Shown piece after piece: positions 26,888 to 35,367 of a stretch of DNA of 64,000 nucleotides. The notes below the pieces were generated by a model. It saw only the letters and a list, made by a program, of their open reading frames with translations. It was not told the DNA's origin and searched no databases. The position numbers and the translations under genes were made by a program. Position 1 is the first letter of the stretch. Each line of letters starts with the position of its first letter. The DNA is from Rhodopirellula halodulae (GTDB lineage: Bacteria > Planctomycetota > Planctomycetia > Pirellulales > Pirellulaceae): positions 496,001 to 560,000 of the forward strand of contig NZ_JAJKFV010000002.1 of assembly GCF_020966775.1 (NCBI RefSeq), in the 5' to 3' direction.

Positions 26888-27023
26888 CAACTTGGTCGGG
26901 TCAGAGATGGTGTGCGGTTTCGACTCGCGAGATGCTCAAATTGTCGTCGGCTTCCGTGTCTTCGGCCGGTCAATGATATGATCGGCGACACACTTTCGCA
27001 CGATCCATGGTTTTCACGCTCGG

Positions 27024-28310
27024 GTGCCTCAGTTGAACGAATTGTTTCCACGTTTGATATGCGGACTGGGGATCGTCGTGTTTGTGGCACTGGCGTGGTG
27101 CATCAGCTCCGATCGCAAAAACTTTCCTTGGCGGATTGTGATCGGCGGCCTGCTGCTGCAGTTCACCTTGGCTTTGCTGGTCTTGCGAACTCGACCGGGA
27201 CGGACGGCTTTTAAATGGATCGGTGATGGCTTTCAAACGATGATGGGAACGGTGGACTCCGGATCCGGCTTCCTCTTTTCCACCGGTCCGTCATCGACGC
27301 TGCAGGATTCCTTGCTGGGAACGTTTGCGTTTGGTGTTCTGCCGACGGTCATCTTCTTTTCCGCTCTGATGAGCATTCTGTATCACCTTGGCGTGATGCA
27401 GCGAATTGTGTGGGTGATGGCTTGGGTGATGAAGTTCTCACTAAAAACGAGCGGCCCTGAAACGTTGGCGGCTGCCGCGAATGTCTTTGTTGGTCACACC
27501 GAGGCTCCTCTCGTCGTGCGTCCTTACCTTTCCAAGATGAGTCGCAGCGAACTTTGCGCGATGATGACGGGAGGCTTCGCGACGGTGACCGGCGGTTTGT
27601 TGGGTGCGTACGCAAAAATGGGCGTCGACATCAGTCACTTGCTCACGGCGTCCATCATCAGCGCTCCCGCGGCACTTTTGATTGCGAAAGTCATGGTGCC
27701 GGCAACGGATCCAACGGACGCAGATGACGCGGCGGACGATTCCATGCAGTTGAACATCCAGAGAACCAGCGTCAATGTGATCGGCGCCGCGGTGGAAGGT
27801 GCCAGCGAGGGTCTCAAACTGGCGCTCAACGTGGGTGCGATGCTGATTGCTTTTCTATCGTTGATCGCACTCATTGATTTGCTGCTGGGTGGCATCTGTC
27901 ACGCGTTTGGTTGGCAATCCACCGATGGCGATCCAATTTTGAGCCTGGGCGTGATCTTGGGCTACGCCTGTTGGCCGCTGGCTTGGTTGTTGGGAATTCC
28001 GGCATCGGAATGCTTCGCAGCCGGGGAGCTGATCGGTTTGAAAACCGTGGCCAACGAATTCATCGCCTACCAACAACTTGGGCAAATTGCCGCGGCGGAA
28101 GACTCACCGATCAACCCCCGCACGGCGACCGTGCTGACCTACGCCCTAGCCGGATTCAGCAACTTTGCCGCGATTGGAATCCAGGTCGGAGGCATTGGTG
28201 GCTTGGTTCCCGAGCGCAAATCCGATTTGGCGTCGCTCGGTCTGCGGGCGATGTTCGGTGGCCTGTTGGCGTGCTGCATGACGGGCGCCGTCGCGGGAAT
28301 GATGCTCTGA
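27024..28310 (+). CDS. NupC-type concentrative nucleoside transporter (CNT family)
   Basis: The protein has 428 residues. The start is GTG at 27024. About ten hydrophobic helices are present. Family blocks are 'GVLPTVIFFSALMSILYHLG', 'TSGPETLAAAANVFVGHTEA' (substrate-binding region with the conserved 'GxTEAP'), 'MTGGFATVTGGLLGAYAKMG' and 'FAAIGIQVGGIGGLVP'. It should import nucleosides with a cation gradient. Specificity (pyrimidine or purine) cannot be decided by eye. No nucleoside-catabolic gene is adjacent. Confidence 0.93.
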   Translation: MPQLNELFPRLICGLGIVVFVALAWCISSDRKNFPWRIVIGGLLLQFTLALLVLRTRPGRTAFKWIGDGFQTMMGTVDSGSGFLFSTGPSSTLQDSLLGTFAFGVLPTVIFFSALMSILYHLGVMQRIVWVMAWVMKFSLKTSGPETLAAAANVFVGHTEAPLVVRPYLSKMSRSELCAMMTGGFATVTGGLLGAYAKMGVDISHLLTASIISAPAALLIAKVMVPATDPTDADDAADDSMQLNIQRTSVNVIGAAVEGASEGLKLALNVGAMLIAFLSLIALIDLLLGGICHAFGWQSTDGDPILSLGVILGYACWPLAWLLGIPASECFAAGELIGLKTVANEFIAYQQLGQIAAAEDSPINPRTATVLTYALAGFSNFAAIGIQVGGIGGLVPERKSDLASLGLRAMFGGLLACCMTGAVAGMML

Positions 28311-28431
28311 TCCGGCGGCATTTTTTTGTCGCTTGAGTTATACTTTGGATTCCTACCTGCACCCTCTGCATCCGCGTCGGGAACTGTGATTCTCGAGCGC
28401 GTCGCAATCAGATTTCCCACCCGCATTCTAA

Positions 28432-29379
28432 GTGAACACCTTGAAATTCCTCCGTTTGCAATTGGTCACCGCACTCGCACTTTTGGCCTCCTTGTTGGTG
28501 CCGAACATCAGCACAGCGGAGTCTCAAAAATTGGTATTGGTTGCCGGCAAGCCTTCACACCCGCCTCGCATGCATGAATTCAATGCGGGCGTCCAACTCC
28601 TCGCGAAATCACTGCAGGATGTCGAGGACTTGGACGTGGAAGTCGTGCTCAACGGCTGGCCGACCGATGAATCCGTCTTTGAAGATGCCGACGCGGTTGT
28701 TTTCTACATGGACGGCGGTGGCCGCCACGAAATCGTTCAAGAGGAGGGTCGTCGTCTGAAGATAATTGACCAGTGGGCCAAACAAGGCGTCGGGCTCGGG
28801 TTCATGCACTACGGCGTGGAAGTCGTCGCGGACCAAGCTGGCGAAGAAATGATGCGTTGGATCGGCGGTCATTACGAGAACGCTTTTTCCTGCAATCCAA
28901 TCTGGGAACCCTCGTTCACCGTTTTCCCCGACCATCCGGTAACGCAAGGCGTGAAGCCGTTCCAAATCAACGACGAGTGGTATTTCAACATGCGTTTTTT
29001 GTCAGGATCGGCCGGTAACGAAGCCGAGACGGTGGACGGCATGAAGTTCCAACCGATCCTGCTCGCGAAACCATCGGATGATGTTCGCGATGGTCCCTAC
29101 GTTTACCCTCGCGGACCCTACGATCACATCCAAGCATCCAAGGGCCGTGCGGAAGCGATGATGTGGGTGGTGGAACGAACCGACGGGGGCCGCGGCTTTG
29201 GTTTCACCGGTGGTCACTTCCACGACAACTGGGGAAATGACGACTATCGCAAAGTGGTGCTCAACACTCTCGTTTGGACAGCCAAAGGTGATGTCCCTTC
29301 GAATGGCATCGAGTCCACCGTGACCCAAGACGAATTGGACCTGAATTTGGATCCCAAGAAGCCACGTAAAAAGAAGTGA
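28432..29379 (+). CDS. Secreted ThuA domain-containing protein
   Basis: The protein has 315 residues with a GTG start at 28432. The signal peptide is at about 1-29 (TALALLASLLVPNISTAES). The ThuA-like amidotransferase-type fold follows: 'KLVLVAGKPSHPPRMHEFNA', 'VVFYMDGGGRHEIVQ', 'GVGLGFMHYGVEV', 'WYFNMRF' and 'RGFGFTGGHFHDNWGND'. ThuA-like proteins are common in planctomycetes and are linked to sugar use, but the reaction is not known. The C-terminus is very basic (Lys/Arg). A strong intrinsic terminator follows 25 bp after the stop. Confidence 0.9.
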   Translation: MNTLKFLRLQLVTALALLASLLVPNISTAESQKLVLVAGKPSHPPRMHEFNAGVQLLAKSLQDVEDLDVEVVLNGWPTDESVFEDADAVVFYMDGGGRHEIVQEEGRRLKIIDQWAKQGVGLGFMHYGVEVVADQAGEEMMRWIGGHYENAFSCNPIWEPSFTVFPDHPVTQGVKPFQINDEWYFNMRFLSGSAGNEAETVDGMKFQPILLAKPSDDVRDGPYVYPRGPYDHIQASKGRAEAMMWVVERTDGGRGFGFTGGHFHDNWGNDDYRKVVLNTLVWTAKGDVPSNGIESTVTQDELDLNLDPKKPRKKK

Positions 29380-29404
29380 ACACGTCCCGCATCGAATGCC
29401 TCAC

Positions 29405-29435
29405 CGGAGCAGTCTCAGGCTGCTCCGTTTTTTTT
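29405..29435 (+). terminator. Rho-independent terminator after the ThuA gene
   Basis: CGGAGCAG pairs with CTGCTCCG (8 bp) around a 7-nt loop, followed by eight T. It ends the ThuA transcript just before the convergent DinB-like gene. Confidence 0.92.
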
Positions 29436-29451
29436 GTGGAACGGCAGTCGT

Positions 29452-29943
29452 TCAGAACAAGACAGGTTTGCCACACGACCGCCGCACGGGAACCACCTGC
29501 CCAGCGTGCATCATCGGGTGGGTTCCAATCAGGATGAACATGTCGCCGATGGTCGGACAAAACGCACGCATGTGTTCGGGTGATGGGTCGTCCAAGGTGG
29601 AGTCGTCCATTTCGGTTAAGGCCGCCAGCGTATTGGCCCGAACCTTGGTCATCAGGTCAAAGTATTCTTCGCGGGTGTTGAACTTCGACGCATCGTCGCA
29701 GCCCGCGTTGTCTTTGTGGTGAGCTTCCTCGAACCCTTCGGGTAACTCAGTCTTTTTATCCGGGAACATCCCGCTGACCATCATGACTTCGGAGACGATC
29801 AAGTGCCCGATCTGCCACGCCAAGTGATTGCAGTCAGGATTTGGCCGCAGCATCAGCTCTTTGTCGTCCAAATCACCGAGGTACCCTCGGAACACCATGT
29901 CGCTGAAATTCATCGCCGACCGAATCGCGTCTTTTGCTTGCAC
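29452..29943 (-). CDS. DinB/YfiT-like metal-binding protein
   Basis: The protein has 163 residues with a GTG start at 29943 (AAGG about 11 bp upstream). It is a four-helix-bundle DinB-superfamily protein. The likely metal ligands are His in 'NHLAWQIGHLIVSE' and the pair in 'GTHPMMHAGQV', the usual H...HxxxH set. Members are thiol-dependent transferases or stress proteins; the activity here is unknown. It is convergent with ThuA and stands alone. Confidence 0.85.
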   Translation of the reverse strand: MQAKDAIRSAMNFSDMVFRGYLGDLDDKELMLRPNPDCNHLAWQIGHLIVSEVMMVSGMFPDKKTELPEGFEEAHHKDNAGCDDASKFNTREEYFDLMTKVRANTLAALTEMDDSTLDDPSPEHMRAFCPTIGDMFILIGTHPMMHAGQVVPVRRSCGKPVLF

Positions 29944-30124
29944 GACAGAACCTTGTCATAGAATCGAGTGAATCCCGCGAGCGTGATGGGAGATCCATCC
30001 TGAAACGCAAACGGGGCTAGGCACGAGTCTACCGAATTGGATGCAACCAAAACATTGTGACCGCGGACATCGTGCCCACGATCCGCAAATCTAACCGTGT
30101 CGCGGATAGGCCCCAACTTCACGT

Positions 30125-32371
30125 TCACGCGAAACAGCTTGCGCCCACTTCGACCCACACCTGATCCACCAACACCGCATCGAGAGCGTTCGATGAAGTT
30201 TCATCATCCTCTCCATGAAGTTCCGAATCATGATCGTGATCCGGATCGTCATGGTGATGATCCTCGTGGTCGTGATCACCATGGTCGTGGTCATGCAGGA
30301 ACACCGAGATGATGGGATCCACGTGCCCACTCAACGAATTCTCGGAGGATGTTTCATCTCCGTGGTCTTCTTCGTGTGCATGATCATCGTCATGTTCGTG
30401 GACGTGATCGTGTTCGTGAACGTGGACATCGCCTTCGTGTTCTTCGGCAGATGTGAGTTCCAGCGCCGCGGCGGAAACTGCGTTCACCGAGTCACTTTCT
30501 GAACTCGCGGCGGGTGGTCCTGATAACGTGTTGATCACGCGAAGAGCGTCCAGCGACGACACCGTTCCGTCACCGGTCACATCGTAGTAGTTGCCATTGC
30601 CAACGATACCCTCGCCAACATTCACTGCGTTCTGACCAAACTCGTTCAGAAGATTGATGACGCGAAGGGCATCCAGCGCCGAAACCATTCCGTCACCCGT
30701 CACGTCAGCGGGTTGGAGCAAGTTCAACGCCACCGGGTTATTGATCGCTTGGTACCCAGCACTGGAGCTGACCTGATATTGCTCGGCCGTGGATCGAGCG
30801 TCAAAGCGAAGGACATAGTCACGGTTTGCCGCCAACGAAACCGTCAACTCGCCCGAACCGTCGTACTGTCCGATCGGTTGCAAGTTCTCATCGAGAACAA
30901 AGAACGCTTCCGATGGCGGATTGCCACCAACCTTCGTCACTTGGAACGTCGTGTTGGCGGATGCTCGAAATAGAAAGGCGAGCGGCTGACCATTGCCGGG
31001 AACGGTGATGGATGTGCCGCTGAACTCCGGGTTGCTCAGTTGAGTTTCGGAGACCGGAGCACCATCGTTGTCCAAAATGTGAACCGTTGTGGCGACGGAG
31101 TCACCCAGTTTTGCATCGGTCGAATCCCGCAACGTCACCGTCACGGATTCCAGCGACTCGTTCGTCGCATCGTCTACGATGTTCACGGTCACCGTCGCAT
31201 TGCGTTGACCGGGCGAAAAATTGAAAGCCGACGGCGACAACGTGTAATCCGAATTCGCCGACGCGTTTCCCGTCACGGTGAATGGAACGGAAATGCTTTG
31301 GGTGCGAGTGGCAGACAAAGAAGCCGTCAGGGTCACTTCGCCAGCCGACTCCGGCACGGTTTGCTCACCGGATGTCAGTTGCACCGTCGGTCGGTCATCC
31401 GCGGCCACTTCCCAGCCAGTGTCATCCAACGCCGCGAAATCCAGGTCGCTCAAAAAGCCATCAAAGTACTGAGTCATGGTGGTCGGCACGACGTCACGGA
31501 CTGAATCCGCGAAGTGGCTCGAACCGTTCATGGGAACGTTGGCCGAGCCGGGATAAACCGCGTTGGTTTGTGGTCCCGTGAATCGCGAACCCGATAGGTA
31601 ACGAGTGAAAGACGGAGCGGTTCCAAAACCCAACACGTGCGCGAATTCGTGAGACACCAGTGCACGGAAGTTCGTTTGACCGAGATCCTCCGACCCAATC
31701 GATCCGAAGTACCAATCCACACCGGTTCGGGTGTCGATGGTGATCGCACCGACCACGGGTGCGAAGTCGGTGGGGTTCGATCCCGCCGCGCCCGTTTCCC
31801 CACGAGTGGTCAAATTCTGAATGAACGCGTTCGCTTGATTGACGCAGGCCTGATCGGGGCAGTTGTATCCCACTCCGAAGGAGTTGTACCCACCCAGGCC
31901 TCGCGTCAGCCCGGTCAGGTTGTTTCCGCGAACGTAAACCACAATCTCGTTCGCTGCGGCGCGAAACGATTGCGGCAACGCACTGAGTGCCCCTGTCCGC
32001 GGATCCAACACCGCGGGTTGCCACTGAATCTCGGAACGACTGGGTGGGTTGATCGCCGACAACGTGTCGTTGAAACGCGCGACGACTTCGTCCACCGCCT
32101 CCTGCATCGCGGCTCTCGCCTGCGGATAACGAGAGGTGAAGAAGTTGCTCTGGTCGAGAGAAAAATCCAAACGGACTTTGAGGACACTTTCGCCCTCGGC
32201 CGCCTGATCCGAACCTTCCGCCGAAGCGAAAACGGCCGAGCTGGTGACCGCATCGGCTGGATGACTCTCCAACCAATCGTCCGGCAGTGACGGTCCCATC
32301 GCGAAATCACCCGCCAGCAGTCGACGGGTTTCCAAATTTTCAACGCGAAGGCGTCGGGAAGAGTTCTTCAT
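30125..32371 (-). CDS. Surface metalloprotease with Calx-beta, dockerin and His-rich tail
   Basis: The protein has 748 residues. The N-terminus 'VENLETRRLLAGDF' resembles the LEPR-XLL sorting segment of planctomycete surface proteins. A zinc-protease domain spans about 65-310: HEFAHVLGFG at 241-250 and a likely third ligand H286 in 'MNGSSHFADS', as in leishmanolysin-like proteases. A Calx-beta domain covers about 325-435 and a carbohydrate-binding-like beta domain about 440-545. A dockerin-type pair of EF-like loops (DVTGDGMVSALDALRVINLL and DVTGDGTVSSLDALRVINTL) lies at about 560-635. The last ~105 residues are extremely His/Asp/Glu rich in two blocks, suggesting metal binding. Calcium-dependent cell-surface attachment is likely; no cohesin is seen here. 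Confidence 0.85.
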   Translation of the reverse strand: MKNSSRRLRVENLETRRLLAGDFAMGPSLPDDWLESHPADAVTSSAVFASAEGSDQAAEGESVLKVRLDFSLDQSNFFTSRYPQARAAMQEAVDEVVARFNDTLSAINPPSRSEIQWQPAVLDPRTGALSALPQSFRAAANEIVVYVRGNNLTGLTRGLGGYNSFGVGYNCPDQACVNQANAFIQNLTTRGETGAAGSNPTDFAPVVGAITIDTRTGVDWYFGSIGSEDLGQTNFRALVSHEFAHVLGFGTAPSFTRYLSGSRFTGPQTNAVYPGSANVPMNGSSHFADSVRDVVPTTMTQYFDGFLSDLDFAALDDTGWEVAADDRPTVQLTSGEQTVPESAGEVTLTASLSATRTQSISVPFTVTGNASANSDYTLSPSAFNFSPGQRNATVTVNIVDDATNESLESVTVTLRDSTDAKLGDSVATTVHILDNDGAPVSETQLSNPEFSGTSITVPGNGQPLAFLFRASANTTFQVTKVGGNPPSEAFFVLDENLQPIGQYDGSGELTVSLAANRDYVLRFDARSTAEQYQVSSSAGYQAINNPVALNLLQPADVTGDGMVSALDALRVINLLNEFGQNAVNVGEGIVGNGNYYDVTGDGTVSSLDALRVINTLSGPPAASSESDSVNAVSAAALELTSAEEHEGDVHVHEHDHVHEHDDDHAHEEDHGDETSSENSLSGHVDPIISVFLHDHDHGDHDHEDHHHDDPDHDHDSELHGEDDETSSNALDAVLVDQVWVEVGASCFA

Positions 32372-32467
32372 TCATCCGGCTCGACAAGAATTGCTGCGGT
32401 TGGAATCCCTCATTCCCAGCTCGCACAAACATTTTACGAGTGAGCAAACTCGATTCGAGCGGCTTCA

Positions 32468-32479
32468 ACTCAATTGAGT
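32468..32479. promoter_or_regulatory. 12-bp palindrome upstream of the metalloprotease gene
   Basis: ACTCAATTGAGT is a perfect palindrome in the 137-bp gap between surE (stop side) and the metalloprotease start, about 97 bp upstream of the latter. It may be an operator; a chance occurrence is also possible. Confidence 0.25.
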
Positions 32480-32508
32480 GGAACCACGGAGTGAAACTTC
32501 GCAGCGAA

Positions 32509-33270
32509 CTAAGGGCGCAAGTTCCATTCCTTCATCTCTGATAAAAGCCCTTCACGCGTCAAGTTGAAATGCAGCGGCGTCAGCGTCACATGCCCCTGAC
32601 GCAACTGGGTCACGTCCGTCATTTCCTCGGGCGGCTTGGCAGGCTCGGTCCACAACGCCCAATAGTAATCACGTCCACCGGGATCTTGTCGTTTCTCATA
32701 ACGACGTCCGTACTGGGCCAACCCCATGGGGACCACCTTTACCTCGCTGGCGGATTCAGTTGCCGCCGTCGGCACGTTCAGATTGAACAAACCACCGCGA
32801 CTTTCCTCATGCCGAACGATCTCGCCGATCACATTGCGAGCGATCACCGCCGCGGCATCGAAATCATTGTCGTCCGAATTTTCAAGCGACACAGCGACGC
32901 TGGTGACACCAAAGAAAGCCCCCTCGATCGCGGCCGCCACCGTGCCGGAATACAGCACATTGATTCCGGCATTCAAGCCGTTGTTGATTCCGCTGACGAC
33001 CAAATCAATGGGCTCATCGACAAACAACTCCGCCAAAGACAGCTTCACACAATCCGCCGGCGAACCTTCCACGGCCCAAGCCCAATGCACACCGTCGCGG
33101 TGAATGGATTTCGGCACCAAGGGCGTCAGGTACGTGATCGAGTGCCCCACGCCACTTTGCTCCGTCGCCGGAGCCACCGTGATCACTTCGCCCAAATGCC
33201 GAAGCTGCTGACGTAGCGCAGCCAACCCCGGAGCGTGCACACCATCATCGTTTGTTAACAAGATTCGCAT
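32509..33270 (-). CDS. surE: 5'-nucleotidase SurE
   Basis: The protein has 253 residues. It is a metal-dependent nucleoside-monophosphate phosphatase linked to survival in stationary phase. The N-terminal 'MRILLTNDDGVHAPGLAAL' contains the metal-binding DD pair; 'VSGINNGLNAGINVLYSGTV' and 'AAAIEGAFFGVTSVAVS' are the other SurE blocks, and 'PATEQSGVGHSITY' is the substrate loop. It lies 67 bp after selO on the same strand, with no obvious functional link. Confidence 0.97.
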   Translation of the reverse strand: MRILLTNDDGVHAPGLAALRQQLRHLGEVITVAPATEQSGVGHSITYLTPLVPKSIHRDGVHWAWAVEGSPADCVKLSLAELFVDEPIDLVVSGINNGLNAGINVLYSGTVAAAIEGAFFGVTSVAVSLENSDDNDFDAAAVIARNVIGEIVRHEESRGGLFNLNVPTAATESASEVKVVPMGLAQYGRRYEKRQDPGGRDYYWALWTEPAKPPEEMTDVTQLRQGHVTLTPLHFNLTREGLLSEMKEWNLRP

Positions 33271-33336
33271 CAGAAGTGATTGTCCATCAAAGAGTGCGGC
33301 TCATACCGATCCGTCGATTCGGTCCGAAGCGTTAGG

Positions 33337-34956
33337 TTATGAACTGCACGACAACATCGAACAACCCGGACGATGACGTGCCCATTCCGGTCGCTTTTCC
33401 GCGAATCGTTCTTTGCCGGGTTGTTCGTCGTACGGGCGTCGCAACACATCGAGCAATTCATGGACAACCGAGTGGTCGCCTTTTTCCGACGCATCAATCG
33501 CTAGCTGAGCCAGATAGTTACGAAGCACATACTTCGGGTTCACCAAGTTCATTCGCTGACGACGTTCCGCATCATTTGGTTCGTGACCCGCATCTGACAA
33601 CACTCGCTGTTGATAGGCCCGCATCCAATCCATCAGGGCTTGCCGATATTCCTCGGTGACTTCATCCGCGACGTACAACGCTGGCGACAGAATCGCGAGG
33701 ACGTCTTTCAAGACCAACTCCTTCGGCTGCGAACGTGTGCCGAGTTCGATGTCGGCAAGTTGACGATAAAAGATTGTCATGTCGGTCTCGGCCAGTTGCA
33801 GCAGCGTCAACAACGAATCCACCAACTCGTCATCGGTTTCACTTTCGTAGGTCGACCATCCCAGTTTCGCAGCCATCATCGCGTGCCATTCGTCTTGGAA
33901 CGCGCTGACATAAGTCGCGATGCCGCGTTGCAACGGTTCGGCCTCTTTCACCAAGGGAACCAGTGCATTGGCCAAAGCGACCAAATTCCACTGGGCGATC
34001 TGCGGTTGGTGCGCGTAGCGATAGCGACGGCCTTGCGCGTCCGTGGTGTTGGGCGTCCAATCGGGATCGTAATCTTCCAACCAACCATACGGACCGTAAT
34101 CAATAGTCAGCCCAAGGATCGACATGTTGTCGGTGTTCATCACCCCATGCACAAAGCCGACTCGCATCCAGTGCACAACCATGGTGGCAGTCGTGCGGCA
34201 GACTTCTTCAAACATCGCCGCAATCGTGTCGGGAGTGATCTTTGATTCGCCTTCGACCAAATGCGGGAACTCCGATCGAATCGTGTGATCCACCAGCGTG
34301 CGTAGCGTCTCCAGATCCTCTCGCGAGGCGAAGATCTCGAAGTTGCCAAAGCGAATGAATGATGGAGCCACACGGCAAACGATGGCCCCCAGTTCATGTT
34401 CCGGATGCCCGTCATAGAACATGTCGCGAAGCACCTTCTCACCCGTCAGTACCAAACTCAATGCGCGCGTCGTGGGCACGCCGAGATGGTGCATCGCTTC
34501 ACTGCATAGAAATTCTCGGACGCTGGATCGCAACACGGCCAATCCATCCGCCGTGCGTGAATAGGGCGTGCGTCCCGCGCCTTTGAGCTGCAACGTCCAA
34601 TGATGATTGTCAGCGGTTTGGACTTCGCCCAGGTTGATTGCCCGTCCGTCGCCCAGTTGACCGGCCCAGTTCCCGAATTGGTGACCGCCGTAGCACATCG
34701 CAAACGGCTCCATGCCATCGACCAATACGTTGCCGGCCATCGCCTGAGTCAGCTCGTCCGAACCCAACCACTTTTGGTCCAATCCAATCAGATTCGCGAC
34801 CTCTTTGGATCCCGCGACCCAACTGGGATTGGACACGTGTGTCGGGTCGACCCGAGAGTAACCCGCTTGATGAACTTGCCGAACGAAGTTGCGAGACTCA
34901 GAGTCCGCGGGCAAATCTCGCGTGAATCGATTGTCAAATTTCAGATCAAAGGTCAC
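33337..34956 (-). CDS. selO: Protein adenylyltransferase SelO (YdiU/UPF0061 family)
   Basis: The protein has about 539 residues from a GTG at 34956; reading further upstream enters a repeat element and gives an Arg-rich non-conserved extension, so I reject that longer start. It is a pseudokinase-fold enzyme that AMPylates proteins. Blocks seen are 'CYGGHQFGNWAGQLGDGRAI', 'QLKGAGRTPYSRTADGLAVL', 'SSVREFLCSEAMHHLGVPTT', 'RVAPSFIRFGNFEIF', 'GVMNTDNMSILGLTIDYGPY' (metal-binding region) and 'NPKYVLRNYLAQ'. The C-terminus ends in SCSS, with Cys where eukaryotic SelO has selenocysteine. The 5' end, including the GTG, lies inside a duplicated 232-bp unit. Confidence 0.94.
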   Translation of the reverse strand: MTFDLKFDNRFTRDLPADSESRNFVRQVHQAGYSRVDPTHVSNPSWVAGSKEVANLIGLDQKWLGSDELTQAMAGNVLVDGMEPFAMCYGGHQFGNWAGQLGDGRAINLGEVQTADNHHWTLQLKGAGRTPYSRTADGLAVLRSSVREFLCSEAMHHLGVPTTRALSLVLTGEKVLRDMFYDGHPEHELGAIVCRVAPSFIRFGNFEIFASREDLETLRTLVDHTIRSEFPHLVEGESKITPDTIAAMFEEVCRTTATMVVHWMRVGFVHGVMNTDNMSILGLTIDYGPYGWLEDYDPDWTPNTTDAQGRRYRYAHQPQIAQWNLVALANALVPLVKEAEPLQRGIATYVSAFQDEWHAMMAAKLGWSTYESETDDELVDSLLTLLQLAETDMTIFYRQLADIELGTRSQPKELVLKDVLAILSPALYVADEVTEEYRQALMDWMRAYQQRVLSDAGHEPNDAERRQRMNLVNPKYVLRNYLAQLAIDASEKGDHSVVHELLDVLRRPYDEQPGKERFAEKRPEWARHRPGCSMLSCSS

Positions 34957-35135
34957 GCGAAAATCTCGTGGAAGTTCTCGCCGTAGCGAAAGTCGTCGAG
35001 ACTTTCGAGCTCTCGCCAAGCAGGTCGAAACTCTTGACGAGTTTCGCTACCTGAACATTTCGCTGTCACGAACAACGAGCGAGAACCGGCTAGGGGAGTG
35101 GTGCAAGACAACTTACCCAGACGTGCTTACACGAG
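34911..35135. repeat. Tandem direct repeat, copy 1 (covers the selO start)
   Basis: This copy aligns with 35143-35367 at an offset of exactly 232 bp along its full length with scattered substitutions. It contains the first ~15 codons of selO and a long imperfect inverted repeat (34983-35050; arms beginning GTAGCGAAAGTCGTC and ending GACGAGTTTCGCTAC) able to form a ~26-bp hairpin. It ends in CGTGCTTACACGAG, the same bases that end copy 2. Confidence 0.9.
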
Positions 35136-35142
35136 CCAGTCA

Positions 35143-35367
35143 GCAAATCTCACGAGAATCGATTGTCGAATTTCAGCTCCAAGGCCACACGGATATCCCG
35201 TGGAAGTTCTCGCCGTAGCGAAAGTCGTCAAGACTTTCGAGGTCTCGCCAAGCAGGTCGAAACTCTTGACGAGTTTCGCTACCTGAACATTTCGTTGTCA
35301 CGGACAACGAGCCAGAACCGGCTGGAGGAGTGGTGCAAGACAACTTACCCAGACGTGCTTACACGAG
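35143..35367. repeat. Tandem direct repeat, copy 2 (relic selO start; ends in DUF1552 stop)
   Basis: The second copy of the 232-bp unit lies between selO and the DUF1552 gene. Its hairpin is at 35215-35282. Its right end includes the last codons and TAA stop of the DUF1552 gene (35359-35361). Its left end contains a degenerate copy of the selO start, listed separately. Confidence 0.9.
35150..35188 (-). pseudogene. Relic of the selO 5' end inside repeat copy 2
   Basis: Reading the minus strand from 35188 gives GTG followed by codons for VALELKFDNRFS and then TGA. The intact gene reads VTFDLKFDNRFTRDL from the matching position 232 bp away. The CGA to TGA change at codon 13 ends the frame, so this is a non-functional duplicate of the gene start. 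Confidence 0.75.

Noticed and set aside
25976-27214. Long plus-strand ORF (412 codons) opposite the methyltransferase gene
   Set aside because: It lies antisense to a well-supported methyltransferase and has no family features; long antisense frames are common in this GC-rich genome.
30125-35019. Horizontally transferred island
   Set aside because: No integrase, tRNA junction or flanking repeats bracket the region, and composition appears similar to its surroundings by eye.
34957-35019. Longer SelO start upstream of the GTG at 34956
   Set aside because: The extra residues are Arg/Ser-rich translations of the hairpin repeat and not part of the SelO fold.
34983-35282. Insertion sequence remnant
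   Set aside because: There is no transposase fragment or clean target-site duplication; the arms form a hairpin and the 232-bp unit fits a tandem duplication better.
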